NCBI GenBank assembly: GCA_965203725.1
Contig: CBDBDH010000002.1
Location: 124,001-188,000 of the forward strand
Direction: 5' to 3'
DNA from: WTFY01 sp965203725
GTDB taxonomy: Bacteria; Pseudomonadota; Gammaproteobacteria; UBA4575
Length of the DNA: 64,000 bases
Shown here: positions 42,009 through 50,691 of the stretch, in pieces
How positions within the stretch are numbered: the first letter of the stretch is position 1
Layout: every line of letters starts with the position of its first letter
Notes under the pieces: model-generated
What the model was told of the DNA's origin: nothing
Seen by the model: only the letters and a program-made list of their open reading frames with translations
Databases searched by the model: none
Made by a program: the position numbers and the translations under genes

Positions 42009-42346
42009 GGTTTTACTCCTCCCTTGCAAGGGTTTTGGCCAGGTTGTCCTTGATGCGCCCGGCTATAACAGTTTCAGGATCCTGTGCTATCTGCTTTTTT
42101 TAAGCCTACTCCCTTAACATAAGCTTAATGTTCCATCTATAGTAAATTATCGCTTTCCCGTCCAAGACTTTATCATTATTGAAACCATAGATTATAACTA
42201 TGGACCAATTAATAGTTATTACATTATAAGGGTGCAGGCGATAAATACAAATGCCGGGGAGCTTTCTTCGAGCATAAAGATCAAGGTCTTAGGCCAGTAA
42301 TCCGGGTAATCCGGCGATGGGTTGAGGGAAGCCCCGGGGAGTTTTT
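42009..42346. other. Porin upstream region
   Basis: 338 bases between the dihaem peroxidase stop and the porin start, gene-free. A+T-rich at 42110-42240. It holds the LysR-type dyad at 42185-42203 and presumably the porin promoter. No terminator was obvious for upstream genes, which run in the same direction away from it. Confidence 0.6.
42185..42203. promoter_or_regulatory. LysR-type operator upstream of the porin
   Basis: CCATAG-N7-CTATGG, a perfect dyad containing ATAG-N7-CTAT (42187-42201) and the T-N11-A LysR core. The first 11 fixed bases equal those of the site next to the cynR start codon. It is 177 bases upstream of the porin start codon. Confidence 0.55.
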
Positions 42347-43633
42347 TCAGTCACCGGCAGGGTCCGGCGTCCTGAGCCATTTCGAATCGGCCACAACCGG
42401 TCCGGTGAGAGTGTGCAGGAATGCCTCGAGCTGCCTGGCCTCCTTGCGCGTAAGGGACAGCACCCTGGCCTCGTTGTGTCCCACCATGGCGGCGGGCGCG
42501 CGGTCATAGTGATCGATGACTTCCCCGAGCGTTGCGAGTTGTCCCGCATGCATATAGGGGGCGGTCTTTGCAGCATTCCTGAGCGACGGCGTCCTGTGGG
42601 CACCGACCAGGTTGTCGCCGGTCCGGATAAAGCGCAACTCGGTGCATTCCCTCGGGTGGATGTCGCTGAAATCCCCCCGGCAGTTGAACGGGTCATCCAG
42701 TACGCCCTGCACTGCATTGATCCGGCCCTTGCTCGGAAGCGAGTCCGGGCTGGACAGCAACGCCGTGTTGTGAAACTCGTGATTGGTGAGCAGCGGGCCA
42801 TTATGGCAGTTGATGCACTGTGCCTTGCCGATAAAGAGCCTCAGGCCGGCACGTTCATCCTTGCTCAGGGTTGCAGCGGGTTCACTGTTTTCTGCCACCA
42901 GCGCTTCGACGTAGCGATCGAAACGCGTTGCACTTGGTATCAGCAAGCGCTCGTAGGCGGCGATGGCCTTGCCAATATTCACGAACACCCTGGTCACCGC
43001 TTCCCGGTCACCCGGGGACATGGACTGCCAGTTTTCGTTCAGATCCTTGTTGACCACAGGGCCAGCGGCTGCTGGAAAACGCGAAGGATCGGAAAAATCA
43101 CCCAGGGGCCCGAACAGCTTCTCATACCGTGCACGGTAGTGCTTGTCCTGTGCGACCAGGTGTGCGAGTTGCATGCGCGAGCTTCCATGCTCCAGCGGGT
43201 TTTCAAGCGGGGACAGGGCCTGGGACCAGAGGCTGTCCTTGCGCCCGTCCCAGAACAGCCAGGGGCTGTAGGCCGCACCGACAATGCTCATGGTATTTCG
43301 CCTGCCGGTGCCGAGCCCTTCGGCAACCGCCAGGGCGTCCGTGAAAAAATGCCCGGGCCGGTGACAGCTCGCACAGGAGATTTGTCCGTTGGCGCTCAGG
43401 CGCTTGTCGAAAAAAAGACGGTGGCCGAATTCCGCAGCCTGCCGGTTGTCGGCCACGGCATTGCCCGTGCCGGTCGGCAGGGGAGGGAGGTTGGCAATCC
43501 AGAGCGAGCGGATCAGGTTGATTTCCGAGTCCGTCCAGGCTTCGCTGTCCCGGTCCGTCCAGGCATACCACCCGGCACCGCCCAAAATGGCCAGGATGAC
43601 GGCTGCGAGCGTGCCCCGGTGCGCTTTAGACAT
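42347..43633 (-). CDS. MauG/CcpA-type dihaem cytochrome c peroxidase
   Basis: A 428-residue periplasmic dihaem protein with an N-terminal signal-anchor (TLAAVILAILGGAGWYAW). Haem motifs are C87-x2-C90-H91 (CASCH) and CINCH at about residue 236; AAEFGHRLFFDKRLSANG and FTDALAVAEGLGTGRRN are typical of the family. Such proteins reduce H2O2 using cytochrome c, or, like MauG, modify partner proteins. It is the last gene of the leftward respiratory block, 7 bases after the FixH/YtkA-like gene, and so probably in the oxidase operon. Confidence 0.88.
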   Translation of the reverse strand: MSKAHRGTLAAVILAILGGAGWYAWTDRDSEAWTDSEINLIRSLWIANLPPLPTGTGNAVADNRQAAEFGHRLFFDKRLSANGQISCASCHRPGHFFTDALAVAEGLGTGRRNTMSIVGAAYSPWLFWDGRKDSLWSQALSPLENPLEHGSSRMQLAHLVAQDKHYRARYEKLFGPLGDFSDPSRFPAAAGPVVNKDLNENWQSMSPGDREAVTRVFVNIGKAIAAYERLLIPSATRFDRYVEALVAENSEPAATLSKDERAGLRLFIGKAQCINCHNGPLLTNHEFHNTALLSSPDSLPSKGRINAVQGVLDDPFNCRGDFSDIHPRECTELRFIRTGDNLVGAHRTPSLRNAAKTAPYMHAGQLATLGEVIDHYDRAPAAMVGHNEARVLSLTRKEARQLEAFLHTLTGPVVADSKWLRTPDPAGD

Positions 43634-43640
43634 GGAGTGT

Positions 43641-44057
43641 CTACAGGTCCAGGTCGAAGGTCACGCGGTCCGAAGTCGTCCCCTGTTCGATCAGGAGCGT
43701 GACCTGCCACCTGCCGCCCATGTGGAACTTCATGCCCTCGAGCAGGTAGTCCCCGCCGCCCAGGTTTTGCGTGACCCTCGGCCGCGTGGGCAGGCCATGG
43801 TCATGGTCCGGCATGCCGCCCTCGACCCGGACCGCAGCATCGGTGACGGGCCTGCCCGAGCGGTCCCGGATGTGCAGCGTCCAGACGTGCATGGTGTTGA
43901 TCGCGATGGGATCGAGATGGCTGGTGTAGCGAACCGCGAAGTGTTGCTCGTCCGTGAGACTTAAGGCCCCGGTGTCAGGTAGTTGTGAACTGCCTTGCGC
44001 CCATGCAAACCCCGCATAGACGCAAAGTATGACCAATGCTGCTTTCATGATCCTCAT
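43641..44057 (-). CDS. FixH/YtkA-like periplasmic protein
   Basis: A 138-residue secreted protein with a signal peptide (MKAALVILCVYAGFAWA) and an immunoglobulin-like YtkA/FixH domain. The stretch EGGMPDHDHGLPTRP followed by GMKFHMGGRW gives Met/His ligands of the sort used for copper. Possible copper donor or assembly factor for the oxidase. Lies between the orphan at 44062 and the peroxidase, with gaps of 4 and 7 bases, so clearly the same operon. Start may be the ATG at 44057 or 44048. Confidence 0.75.
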   Translation of the reverse strand: MRIMKAALVILCVYAGFAWAQGSSQLPDTGALSLTDEQHFAVRYTSHLDPIAINTMHVWTLHIRDRSGRPVTDAAVRVEGGMPDHDHGLPTRPRVTQNLGGGDYLLEGMKFHMGGRWQVTLLIEQGTTSDRVTFDLDL

Positions 44058-44061
44058 GGGC

Positions 44062-44694
44062 TCAGTCCATGCCAGGTGATGCCTGGTTGCGTTTCAACAT
44101 CCTGCGGATGCGTGCATAGCCGCCGCTCATCAGCCAGTAATTCAGCTGCAGGAACACGGCCAGTGCGACGAACCAGGGAATCAGCCCCCAGTCGGCCCCA
44201 CCCACCCGAAACGGGAACATGGCCGTGTACGTCTTGCTGCCCTCAGGGCTCTTGGCGGTAACGATGCCGATGTAGTTGCCCTCCTCGGCGAAGCGGTACA
44301 TGGCGAGAAATACACCGTCGCGCTCGACCAGGGGGGGCTGGTGAAACACGGTATTGCGCTCCACGCCCTCTTTGATGTCGTTCCACCTCGCAAACCGGCC
44401 GCGGTTGTCGACGTCCTCGATGATGCGAAATTCCACCGGGACCTCTCTCAGGCTGTCGTGCAGGTACTCGAGAACGAATACGCTCTCATCGGCATGGGGG
44501 ATGTCCTCGCACCATTCCTCGTGTTGGCTTTTCCGTGGCTGGTAGATCTTGAAATGGGCCTTGTAGAAGCCGATCTGGATGACGCAAAGATCGTCTTCCA
44601 TGAACACGCCTCCATGCGCATGGACGTTCTGGCACGGCCACAGGGCCAGGCAGGCCAGAAGAAGTACCGAGCGTGCCGAGGGAATGTGCGTCAA
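44062..44694 (-). CDS. Periplasmic His/Cys-containing membrane-anchored protein, unknown
   Basis: A 210-residue protein, not recognised. Signal peptide (SVLLLACLALWPCQNVHA); the mature N-terminus HGGVFMEDDLCVIQIGFYKAHF and EEWCEDIPHADESV place His, Met and Cys where a periplasmic metal site could form; a long beta-rich middle follows; one C-terminal helix (LIPWFVALAVFLQLNYWLM) anchors it, with a basic cytoplasmic tail. Located between the oxidase genes and the FixH-like/peroxidase pair, so an oxidase-assembly or copper role is likely by context. No ctaG, sco or surf1 gene is in the block. Confidence 0.65.
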   Translation of the reverse strand: MTHIPSARSVLLLACLALWPCQNVHAHGGVFMEDDLCVIQIGFYKAHFKIYQPRKSQHEEWCEDIPHADESVFVLEYLHDSLREVPVEFRIIEDVDNRGRFARWNDIKEGVERNTVFHQPPLVERDGVFLAMYRFAEEGNYIGIVTAKSPEGSKTYTAMFPFRVGGADWGLIPWFVALAVFLQLNYWLMSGGYARIRRMLKRNQASPGMD

Positions 44695-44797
44695 GATTCA
44701 GGCAGGGTATCCACCCGATCGGCCACGGGTGGGCGCCATGGCAGGCACACCGGTGTCTCGGTGGATCCTGGATCGGGATCCTGTCTGCCCGGGAAAA

Positions 44798-45163
44798 CTA
44801 GTGCCCGGATGCGTGGTGGTGTTCAACAACGGGCGCTTCGTCCACACCGAAAAACTCGGCGCGCGACAGGTACGTGTAGTCCCCTTCGATGGACATCAGG
44901 CCAATGAGCACCAGCAATGCCATGGGCGGCAGCAGGATTGCGGTGATCAGCGCCAGGCGCTCCCAGGCCATGTGCATGAAGATGGCGACGATGAAGCCCG
45001 CCTTGAGCATCATGAAAACCAGGATCAGGTTCCACCTGAGATAGCCCTGGAACTGGTAGTAATCCACCATGTAGGAGAACGCACTGAATACGAATAACAG
45101 CAGCCAGATCCCGATATAGATGCTGAGTGGATGTTGTTGACCTTCTTCCGGTGTAGCCGCCAT
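44798..45163 (-). CDS. Cytochrome c oxidase subunit IV (CtaF/CyoD type)
   Basis: A 121-residue membrane protein with three helices (about 15-35, 45-67, 75-95), of the bacterial prokaryotic cytochrome c oxidase subunit IV family: LSIYIGIWLLLFVFSAFSYMVDYYQF and MMLKAGFIVAIFMHMAWER are characteristic. It is 13 bases after the first subunit III gene. The acidic, His-rich C-terminus (DEAPVVEHHHASGH) is unusual and might bind metal. Confidence 0.85.
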   Translation of the reverse strand: MAATPEEGQQHPLSIYIGIWLLLFVFSAFSYMVDYYQFQGYLRWNLILVFMMLKAGFIVAIFMHMAWERLALITAILLPPMALLVLIGLMSIEGDYTYLSRAEFFGVDEAPVVEHHHASGH

Positions 45164-45176
45164 GAGTTGTTGTCCT

Positions 45177-45857
45177 CTACCAAAGATAAAAGAATGCGAA
45201 AATGAATACCCAGACCAGATCGACGAAGTGCCAGTACAGACCGGCGATCTCGACGATGTCGTAGCCCTTCTTCTCGTAACGCCCGTTCAGGACACCGATG
45301 GCAACGTAGGTCAGGTAGGCGACCCCGCCGCTGACATGCGCTCCGTGAAAGCCGGTGATCATGAAAAAGCTGGCCCCGAACTGGGCGGCGCCGAACGGGT
45401 TGCCCCAAGGGCGAACCCCTTCGTCGACGATGAGCTTGGTCCACTCGAAGGCCTGCATGCCGACGAACATCAGGCCGAAGCCTGCGGTGATGAGCAACAG
45501 GACCGCGGTTTTCATGCGATCCCTTCGATAGCCGTAGTTCACGGCCAGTGCCATGGTGCCGCTGCTCGTGATCAGCACGAAGGTCATGATCGCGATCAGG
45601 ATCAGCGGGATCGGTTCACCGCCGAAGCTCAGGGCAAAGATTTCGCTGGCATTGGGCCAGGGCACCGTGGAACTGATGCGCACCTTCATGTAGCCCGTCA
45701 GGAAAGACGTGAAGATGAAGGTGTCGCTGAGCAGGAAGATCCACATCATGGCCTTGCCCCAGTGGACCTTGAAGACCTCCTTTTCGGCGCTCCAGTCCGT
45801 TACGAGGTCCGTGACGGCATCGTTGGCCATCGCTGTATTTCCCGGGCTTTGTGCCAT
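45177..45857 (-). CDS. Cytochrome c oxidase subunit III (first copy)
   Basis: A 226-residue haem-copper oxidase subunit III with five to seven transmembrane helices. FGASFFMITGFHGAHVSGGVAYL contains the subunit III signature and WHFVDLVWVFIFAFFYLW the typical C-terminus. It is the second of two adjacent subunit III-like genes; the paralogue at 45878 is 20 bases upstream. Subunit III stabilises the oxidase and proton uptake. Confidence 0.9.
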   Translation of the reverse strand: MAQSPGNTAMANDAVTDLVTDWSAEKEVFKVHWGKAMMWIFLLSDTFIFTSFLTGYMKVRISSTVPWPNASEIFALSFGGEPIPLILIAIMTFVLITSSGTMALAVNYGYRRDRMKTAVLLLITAGFGLMFVGMQAFEWTKLIVDEGVRPWGNPFGAAQFGASFFMITGFHGAHVSGGVAYLTYVAIGVLNGRYEKKGYDIVEIAGLYWHFVDLVWVFIFAFFYLW

Positions 45858-45877
45858 GTTCTCCTTGTCCCCTTTTT

Positions 45878-46543
45878 TTAAGTCGATAGCAGTAACGCGA
45901 ACAGGCCCAGCCAGACCAGCAGCAGAAAATGCCAGTAGATGGTGCAGAGCTCGACGCTCATGCGGACCTTGTAGACTTCAACCTGGTTCTGCAGCTTGAA
46001 GACCGTCGTGCTCCAGACCCAGAGCCCGCCCAGCATGTGCAGGGCGTGGATCGCCGTCAGCACGTAGAAGAAGGCGTTGGCCGGATTGGTGGACAGGAAG
46101 TAGCCCTGCTCCTGCAGGCCCTGCCAGGCCCACAGCTGGCCTGCGATGAAGGCAAAGGTGAGAAGTCCCGCCACCAGCAGGTTGGTCCGCACGCCCTCGA
46201 TCCGGTCGTTGACCACGGCGTTGCGTGCGCGCTGGAAGAACAGGCTCCCCAGGATCAAAAGGGCCGTGTTGAACCAGAGAATGTCGGGTTCTGCAAGCGG
46301 GCGCCAGTCATTCAAGTCCATGCGCTGGAAGTAGGCGCTGACGAACAGTGAAAACAGGGAGGCTGCGACACACAGGAACACGACCAGTCCGATTTTCGCG
46401 GCGGGAATGGAATACGCGCCGCCGGCATGGTGCTGGCCGATGGGTCCTTCCTCGGCCCAGGGCTGGACGTTGATGGTCTGGAAGATGAGCCAGAACACCA
46501 CCGCGCCCATGATCAGGGCCAGTACGATCAGGGTTGCCGTCAT
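45878..46543 (-). CDS. Cytochrome c oxidase subunit III (second copy)
   Basis: A 221-residue subunit III-like protein with an extra N-terminal helix: FLIFQTINVQPW region, then VFLCVAASLFSLFVSAYFQR and the signature NAFFYVLTAIHALHMLGGLW, ending CTIYWHFLLLVWLGLFALLL. Diverged from its neighbour, so not a recent duplication. It begins 3 bases after subunit I ends, so is translationally close to it. Confidence 0.88.
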   Translation of the reverse strand: MTATLIVLALIMGAVVFWLIFQTINVQPWAEEGPIGQHHAGGAYSIPAAKIGLVVFLCVAASLFSLFVSAYFQRMDLNDWRPLAEPDILWFNTALLILGSLFFQRARNAVVNDRIEGVRTNLLVAGLLTFAFIAGQLWAWQGLQEQGYFLSTNPANAFFYVLTAIHALHMLGGLWVWSTTVFKLQNQVEVYKVRMSVELCTIYWHFLLLVWLGLFALLLST

Positions 46544-46546
46544 GTT

Positions 46547-48295
46547 CTAAACTTCGCCTTCGCCCTGGGTGTACTTGCTGGGCGGCTCGTTTTGCGGAAT
46601 GAAGTCCTCCTTAGCGCCCGGCACACTGTAGGAATACGCCCAGCGGTGAACCACGGGCAGCTCCTTGCCCCAGTTGCCGTGCTTGGGAGGATAGTCCGGG
46701 GTCTGCCACTCGATCGTGGTGGCCCGCCACGGGTTGCGCGGTGACTTCCTGCCCTTGAACAGGCTCCAGAAAATGTTGATCAGGAACAGGAACTGTGCAG
46801 CGGCAACCACCAGTGCTGCAATCGTGATGCTGAGGTTGGCGGCCTGCACGCTGTCCGGCAGGAACTCCGTAGTGCCGTTGGCGTAGTAGCGCCGCGGCAC
46901 GCCGAGTATGCCGATGTAGTGCATCGGCAGGTAGATCGCGTACGTGCCCAGGAAGGTCAGCCAGAAATGGATTTTCCCCATCGCGTCATTGAGCATGCGT
47001 CCGGTCAGCAGGGGGAACCAGTGATAGATGCCTCCGAATACCACCAGGAAGGGCGACACGCCCATCACCATGTGAAAGTGTCCCACCACGAAATAGGTGT
47101 CGGAAAGCGGCACATCGACGACGACATTGCCCAGGAACAGCCCGGTGATGCCCCCGTGGATGAACGTGAAGATGAAGCCGATGGCAAACAGCATCGGGAC
47201 GGTCAGGTGGATGTTGCCGCGCCACAGGGTGAGCACCCAGTTGTACACCTTGATGGCCGTCGGTACGGCAATGATCAGGGTGGTCGTGGCAAAGAAGAAG
47301 CCGAAATAGGGATTCATGCCGCTGACATACATGTGGTGCGCCCAGACGATGAAGCTCAGGCCCCCGATCGCGACGATGGCCCAGACCATCATGCGGTAGC
47401 CGAAGATGTTCTTGCGTGCGTGGGTGCTGATCAGGTCGGAGACGATACCGAAGGCCGGCAGGGCCACGATGTAGACTTCCGGGTGACCGAAGAACCAGAA
47501 CAGGTGCTGGAACAGGATGGGGCTTCCGCCCTCGTGTGACAGGTTCTCGCCCAGCGAGGAGATGGCCGGCATGAAGAAGCTGGTGTCCAGGGTCTTGTCC
47601 AGGGTCATCATGATGACGCTCACGAGCAGTGCCGGGAAGGCCAGCAGGCCCAGGATGGTGGCCATGATGATGCCCCACACCGACAGGGGCATGCGCATCA
47701 GGGTCATGCCGCGCGTGCGCGCCTGGAATGCCGTCGTCACATAGTTCAGCCCGCCCATCGTGAACGCGACCACGAACAGGCCGAGCGACACCGTCATGCA
47801 GAGGATGCCCCAGTCCGCACCCGCCGTGCCTTCGGTAATGGCCTGCGGGGGGTACAGGGTCCAGCCGGCCCCCGTGGGCCCTTCCGGCACGAAGAAGCTC
47901 GCGCACACGACGATGACCGACAGCAGGTAGACCCAGTAGCTCAGCATGTTCATGTACGGGAAGGCCATGTCACGGGCTCCGCACATCAGTGGAACAAGGA
48001 CATTGCCGAATCCGCCCAGGAAAAATGCCGTGAGCATGAAGACGATCATGATCATGCCGTGCATGGTGACGGCCTGGTAGTACTCGTCGGGCTGGATGAA
48101 GTCGAACACGCCGGGGAAGCCGAGCTGCAGTCGCATGAGGCCGGACAGGATCAGCGCGACCACACCGACCGCGGTCGCGGTGATGATGTACTGGATGCCG
48201 ATGATCTTGTGATCCTGGCTCCAGACATACATGCCGATCCATGTCTTCGGATGGGCAAGTTCTTGTTCTTTATCGGCTAATGCAACGTGCGCCAT
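46547..48295 (-). CDS. ctaD: Cytochrome c oxidase subunit I
   Basis: A 582-residue catalytic subunit with twelve or so helices. Haem a and a3-CuB ligands are visible in AVTMHGMIMIVF (His of low-spin haem), WFFGHPEVYIVALP (CuB His, cross-linked Tyr and the D-channel Glu, as in A1-type oxidases), VWAHHMYVSGM (two CuB His) and VVGHFHMVMG (haem a and a3 His). The D-channel asparagines of A1 enzymes seem present. Middle gene of the cox operon, 85 bases after subunit II. Confidence 0.95.
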   Translation of the reverse strand: MAHVALADKEQELAHPKTWIGMYVWSQDHKIIGIQYIITATAVGVVALILSGLMRLQLGFPGVFDFIQPDEYYQAVTMHGMIMIVFMLTAFFLGGFGNVLVPLMCGARDMAFPYMNMLSYWVYLLSVIVVCASFFVPEGPTGAGWTLYPPQAITEGTAGADWGILCMTVSLGLFVVAFTMGGLNYVTTAFQARTRGMTLMRMPLSVWGIIMATILGLLAFPALLVSVIMMTLDKTLDTSFFMPAISSLGENLSHEGGSPILFQHLFWFFGHPEVYIVALPAFGIVSDLISTHARKNIFGYRMMVWAIVAIGGLSFIVWAHHMYVSGMNPYFGFFFATTTLIIAVPTAIKVYNWVLTLWRGNIHLTVPMLFAIGFIFTFIHGGITGLFLGNVVVDVPLSDTYFVVGHFHMVMGVSPFLVVFGGIYHWFPLLTGRMLNDAMGKIHFWLTFLGTYAIYLPMHYIGILGVPRRYYANGTTEFLPDSVQAANLSITIAALVVAAAQFLFLINIFWSLFKGRKSPRNPWRATTIEWQTPDYPPKHGNWGKELPVVHRWAYSYSVPGAKEDFIPQNEPPSKYTQGEGEV

Positions 48296-48380
48296 TCTGG
48301 CTTCTCCTCGACTCTATGCTATGGGTACTGTATTCGTTTCGTAGCGTGTCTTCAAATGGGTCTGCAGGCCTCGATGCCCG

Positions 48381-49733
48381 CTAGAACGTGTTGATGTACG
48401 CGATCAGGTCGTTGATCTTCTCGTCATCCAGGCTGAGTACCATGGACTCCATTTGCCGTCCTGTCGCATCCTGCGGGTGGGCACCGCGTATGCCCTGTTT
48501 GAAATTCCGCAGTTGGGCCGCCAGGTACCAGTCGCTCATGCCGGCTAGACGCGGGGCGTTCACCGCCCAGCGGCCTTCGCCCTGTCTGCCGTGACACTTG
48601 CCGCAGGTGATGTACAGCTGCTTGCCGTTGTCCTCGTCACCCTGCACGGTCGGCTCCGCGTGCTCGTCCGGAAGCGTCTGGATGTAGGCCGCGAGATCCT
48701 TGATCAGGGCGTCGTTGACCAGGCCTGCCGCCATGGGCGCCATCTGCTGGCCGAGGACGTCTTCGGGATTCGAGCCCCGGATGCCGTCCCTGAAATACGT
48801 CAGCTGGCGTTTCAGGTACCAGTCTTCCTGGCCGCTCAGCTTGGGTGCGTTCAGTGCCTGGTTGCCTTCGCCCTGGATGCCATGGCAGGCCGCGCAGATC
48901 TGGTACTGGGCCTGGCCTGCCTGCGCGTTTCCGGCCGTCCTGGCCACCATCATCGCATAGGTCGGCTGCTGGGCGAGCCACGCATGGAACTGTTCTTCTT
49001 CCACCACGGTGACCTTGCCGCGCATGGTGTGGTGGCCGATTCCGCACAGCTCCTCGCAGAGGATCTCGAACGTGCCGACGCGCGTGGGGGTCAGCCACTG
49101 CCAGGTGACCATGCCGGGCACCAAGTCCATCTTGACGCGAAATTGCGGTACCGTGAAGTTGTGCAGGACGTCCTTGGAGCGCAGCAGGAACTTGATCGGG
49201 AGGCCGATGGGAATGTGCACTTCGTTGCCTTCGATGAGGACGTCATCCTGGCCGTACGGGTCTTCCTCGTTCATGCCGAAGGGGTTGTCGATGCTGATCT
49301 TGCGGCTGTCCGTGGTGCCCAGCTGGCCGTCCTTGCCCGGGAAGCGGAAGCTCCATTGCCACTGCTGTCCCACCACTTCGACGATCGCCGCATTTTCCGG
49401 AGGCGATACGAACTTGCCCCACACGATCAGTCCTGGGGCGAGCATGGCGACGACCCCCACCGTGGTGATGGCCGTGAGCCAGCCCTCAAGCTTCTTGTTT
49501 TCAGGCTCGTAATCGGCGCGCTGGTTCTTGTCCTTGTTGCGGTATTTTATGATGCAGTACGCCATGAACAGGTTGGCCGCCACGAAAACAATGCCGCATA
49601 CGATGAAGGTAATGGTGACTGTCGTATCGATGGCAGTCCAGTTCGAGGCAATCTCCGTGAAGTACCACGGGCTCATGAAATGGAAGACGACCGACCCTAC
49701 TACCAGGATGATCAATATAATGGCTATGGCCAT
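48381..49733 (-). CDS. ctaC: Cytochrome c oxidase subunit II fused to two cytochrome c domains
   Basis: A 450-residue caa3-type subunit II. Two N-terminal membrane helices are followed by the cupredoxin domain with the CuA site CEELCGIGHHTM at about residues 225-236. Two haem c domains follow, with CAACHG at about 279 and CGKCHGRQG at about 376; they resemble each other (LKRQLTYFRDGIRG / LAAQLRNFKQGIRG) and cytochrome c4. Most caa3 subunits have only one fused c domain. First gene of the oxidase operon after ctaB on this strand; start at 49733. Confidence 0.93.
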   Translation of the reverse strand: MAIAIILIILVVGSVVFHFMSPWYFTEIASNWTAIDTTVTITFIVCGIVFVAANLFMAYCIIKYRNKDKNQRADYEPENKKLEGWLTAITTVGVVAMLAPGLIVWGKFVSPPENAAIVEVVGQQWQWSFRFPGKDGQLGTTDSRKISIDNPFGMNEEDPYGQDDVLIEGNEVHIPIGLPIKFLLRSKDVLHNFTVPQFRVKMDLVPGMVTWQWLTPTRVGTFEILCEELCGIGHHTMRGKVTVVEEEQFHAWLAQQPTYAMMVARTAGNAQAGQAQYQICAACHGIQGEGNQALNAPKLSGQEDWYLKRQLTYFRDGIRGSNPEDVLGQQMAPMAAGLVNDALIKDLAAYIQTLPDEHAEPTVQGDEDNGKQLYITCGKCHGRQGEGRWAVNAPRLAGMSDWYLAAQLRNFKQGIRGAHPQDATGRQMESMVLSLDDEKINDLIAYINTF

Positions 49734-49776
49734 GTCCGAGACTCCTTAGTCATTACTTGCGGTAGGCTCACCGGGC

Positions 49777-50691
49777 TCACCAGACAATTCCGCCACTGCA
49801 TCCGCAATCTGCAAAGATCAGGGTAAACAGGCCCAGCAGGTAAAGGATGGAAAACCCGAACAACCGGCGCGTGCTTTGGTGCGTGATGGGCTTGCGAACA
49901 AAATCGATGGTCAAGGCCAGGTACGTGATTCCGAGTCCGATGCTGAGCACCAGGTAGAGCGGGCCGACGACCCCCAGCCAGTACATGACCGTGCTCAGGG
50001 GGACCAGGGCAATGGTGTACAGCAGCATCCGGGTCTTGGTGGCGTGCGGTCCGTGGGTCACCGGCAGCATGGGCAGGCGGGCCTGGCGGTACTCATCGGC
50101 CCTCAAGAGGGCCAGCGCCCAGAAATGTGGAGGCTGCCACATGAACATGATCGCGAACATGGCCAGTGCGGGCAGGCCGATTTCGTTGGTCACGGCTACC
50201 CAGCCGATGACCGGGGGCAGCGCGCCGGCCACCCCGCCGATTTCAGTGCATAGCGGGGAGGAACGTTTCAGCCAGACGGTGTACACCATCACGTAGAAAA
50301 ATGTGGTGGCCGCGGCGAGGTAGGCGGTCAGGGGGTTCACCAGGTAAAAGAGGATTGCATAGGACCACAGGCTGAGCATCACGCCCAGCCACAGGGCCTG
50401 TTGCGGATGCAGGCGCGAACAGGGCAGTGCGCGCATGCGTGTTCGCGCCATCCGCTTGTCCACTTCCCGGTCTACGTAGTTGTTGAAGGCTCCGCTTGCC
50501 GATGACGCAAGTCCCGTGCCCAGCAAGGTGAAGAAGACCAGGTCCAGGGAGACCGTGCCGCTGCCGGCGAGCCACATCCCCGTAAACGTGGTCACCAGCA
50601 CAAGTACGGTAATCCGTGGTTTGCACAGCTCTACGAAGTCACTCGCCTGGTCGCGGACCGCTGTGATGGTTGCGTTCACGATGTAAGACAC
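49777..50691 (-). CDS. ctaB: Protohaem IX farnesyltransferase (haem O synthase)
   Basis: A 304-residue UbiA-family membrane prenyltransferase with about nine helices. The first Asp-rich motif is NNYVDREVDKRMARTRMR and the second conserved loop is LLRADEYRQARLPMLP. It makes haem O from haem B, needed to make haem A for the oxidase. Haem A synthase (ctaA) is not in the window. It lies just upstream of subunit II on the same strand (43 bases apart), so is the first gene of the block. Confidence 0.93.
   Translation of the reverse strand: MSYIVNATITAVRDQASDFVELCKPRITVLVLVTTFTGMWLAGSGTVSLDLVFFTLLGTGLASSASGAFNNYVDREVDKRMARTRMRALPCSRLHPQQALWLGVMLSLWSYAILFYLVNPLTAYLAAATTFFYVMVYTVWLKRSSPLCTEIGGVAGALPPVIGWVAVTNEIGLPALAMFAIMFMWQPPHFWALALLRADEYRQARLPMLPVTHGPHATKTRMLLYTIALVPLSTVMYWLGVVGPLYLVLSIGLGITYLALTIDFVRKPITHQSTRRLFGFSILYLLGLFTLIFADCGCSGGIVW

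Noticed and set aside
42413..43702. A 429-codon plus-strand frame opposite the dihaem peroxidase
   Set aside because: The minus strand encodes two haem motifs and a signal anchor; the plus frame has none of these and no family resemblance.
48591..49826. A 411-codon plus-strand frame opposite cytochrome oxidase subunit II
   Set aside because: Shadow of the clearly recognisable ctaC (CuA and haem motifs on the minus strand).
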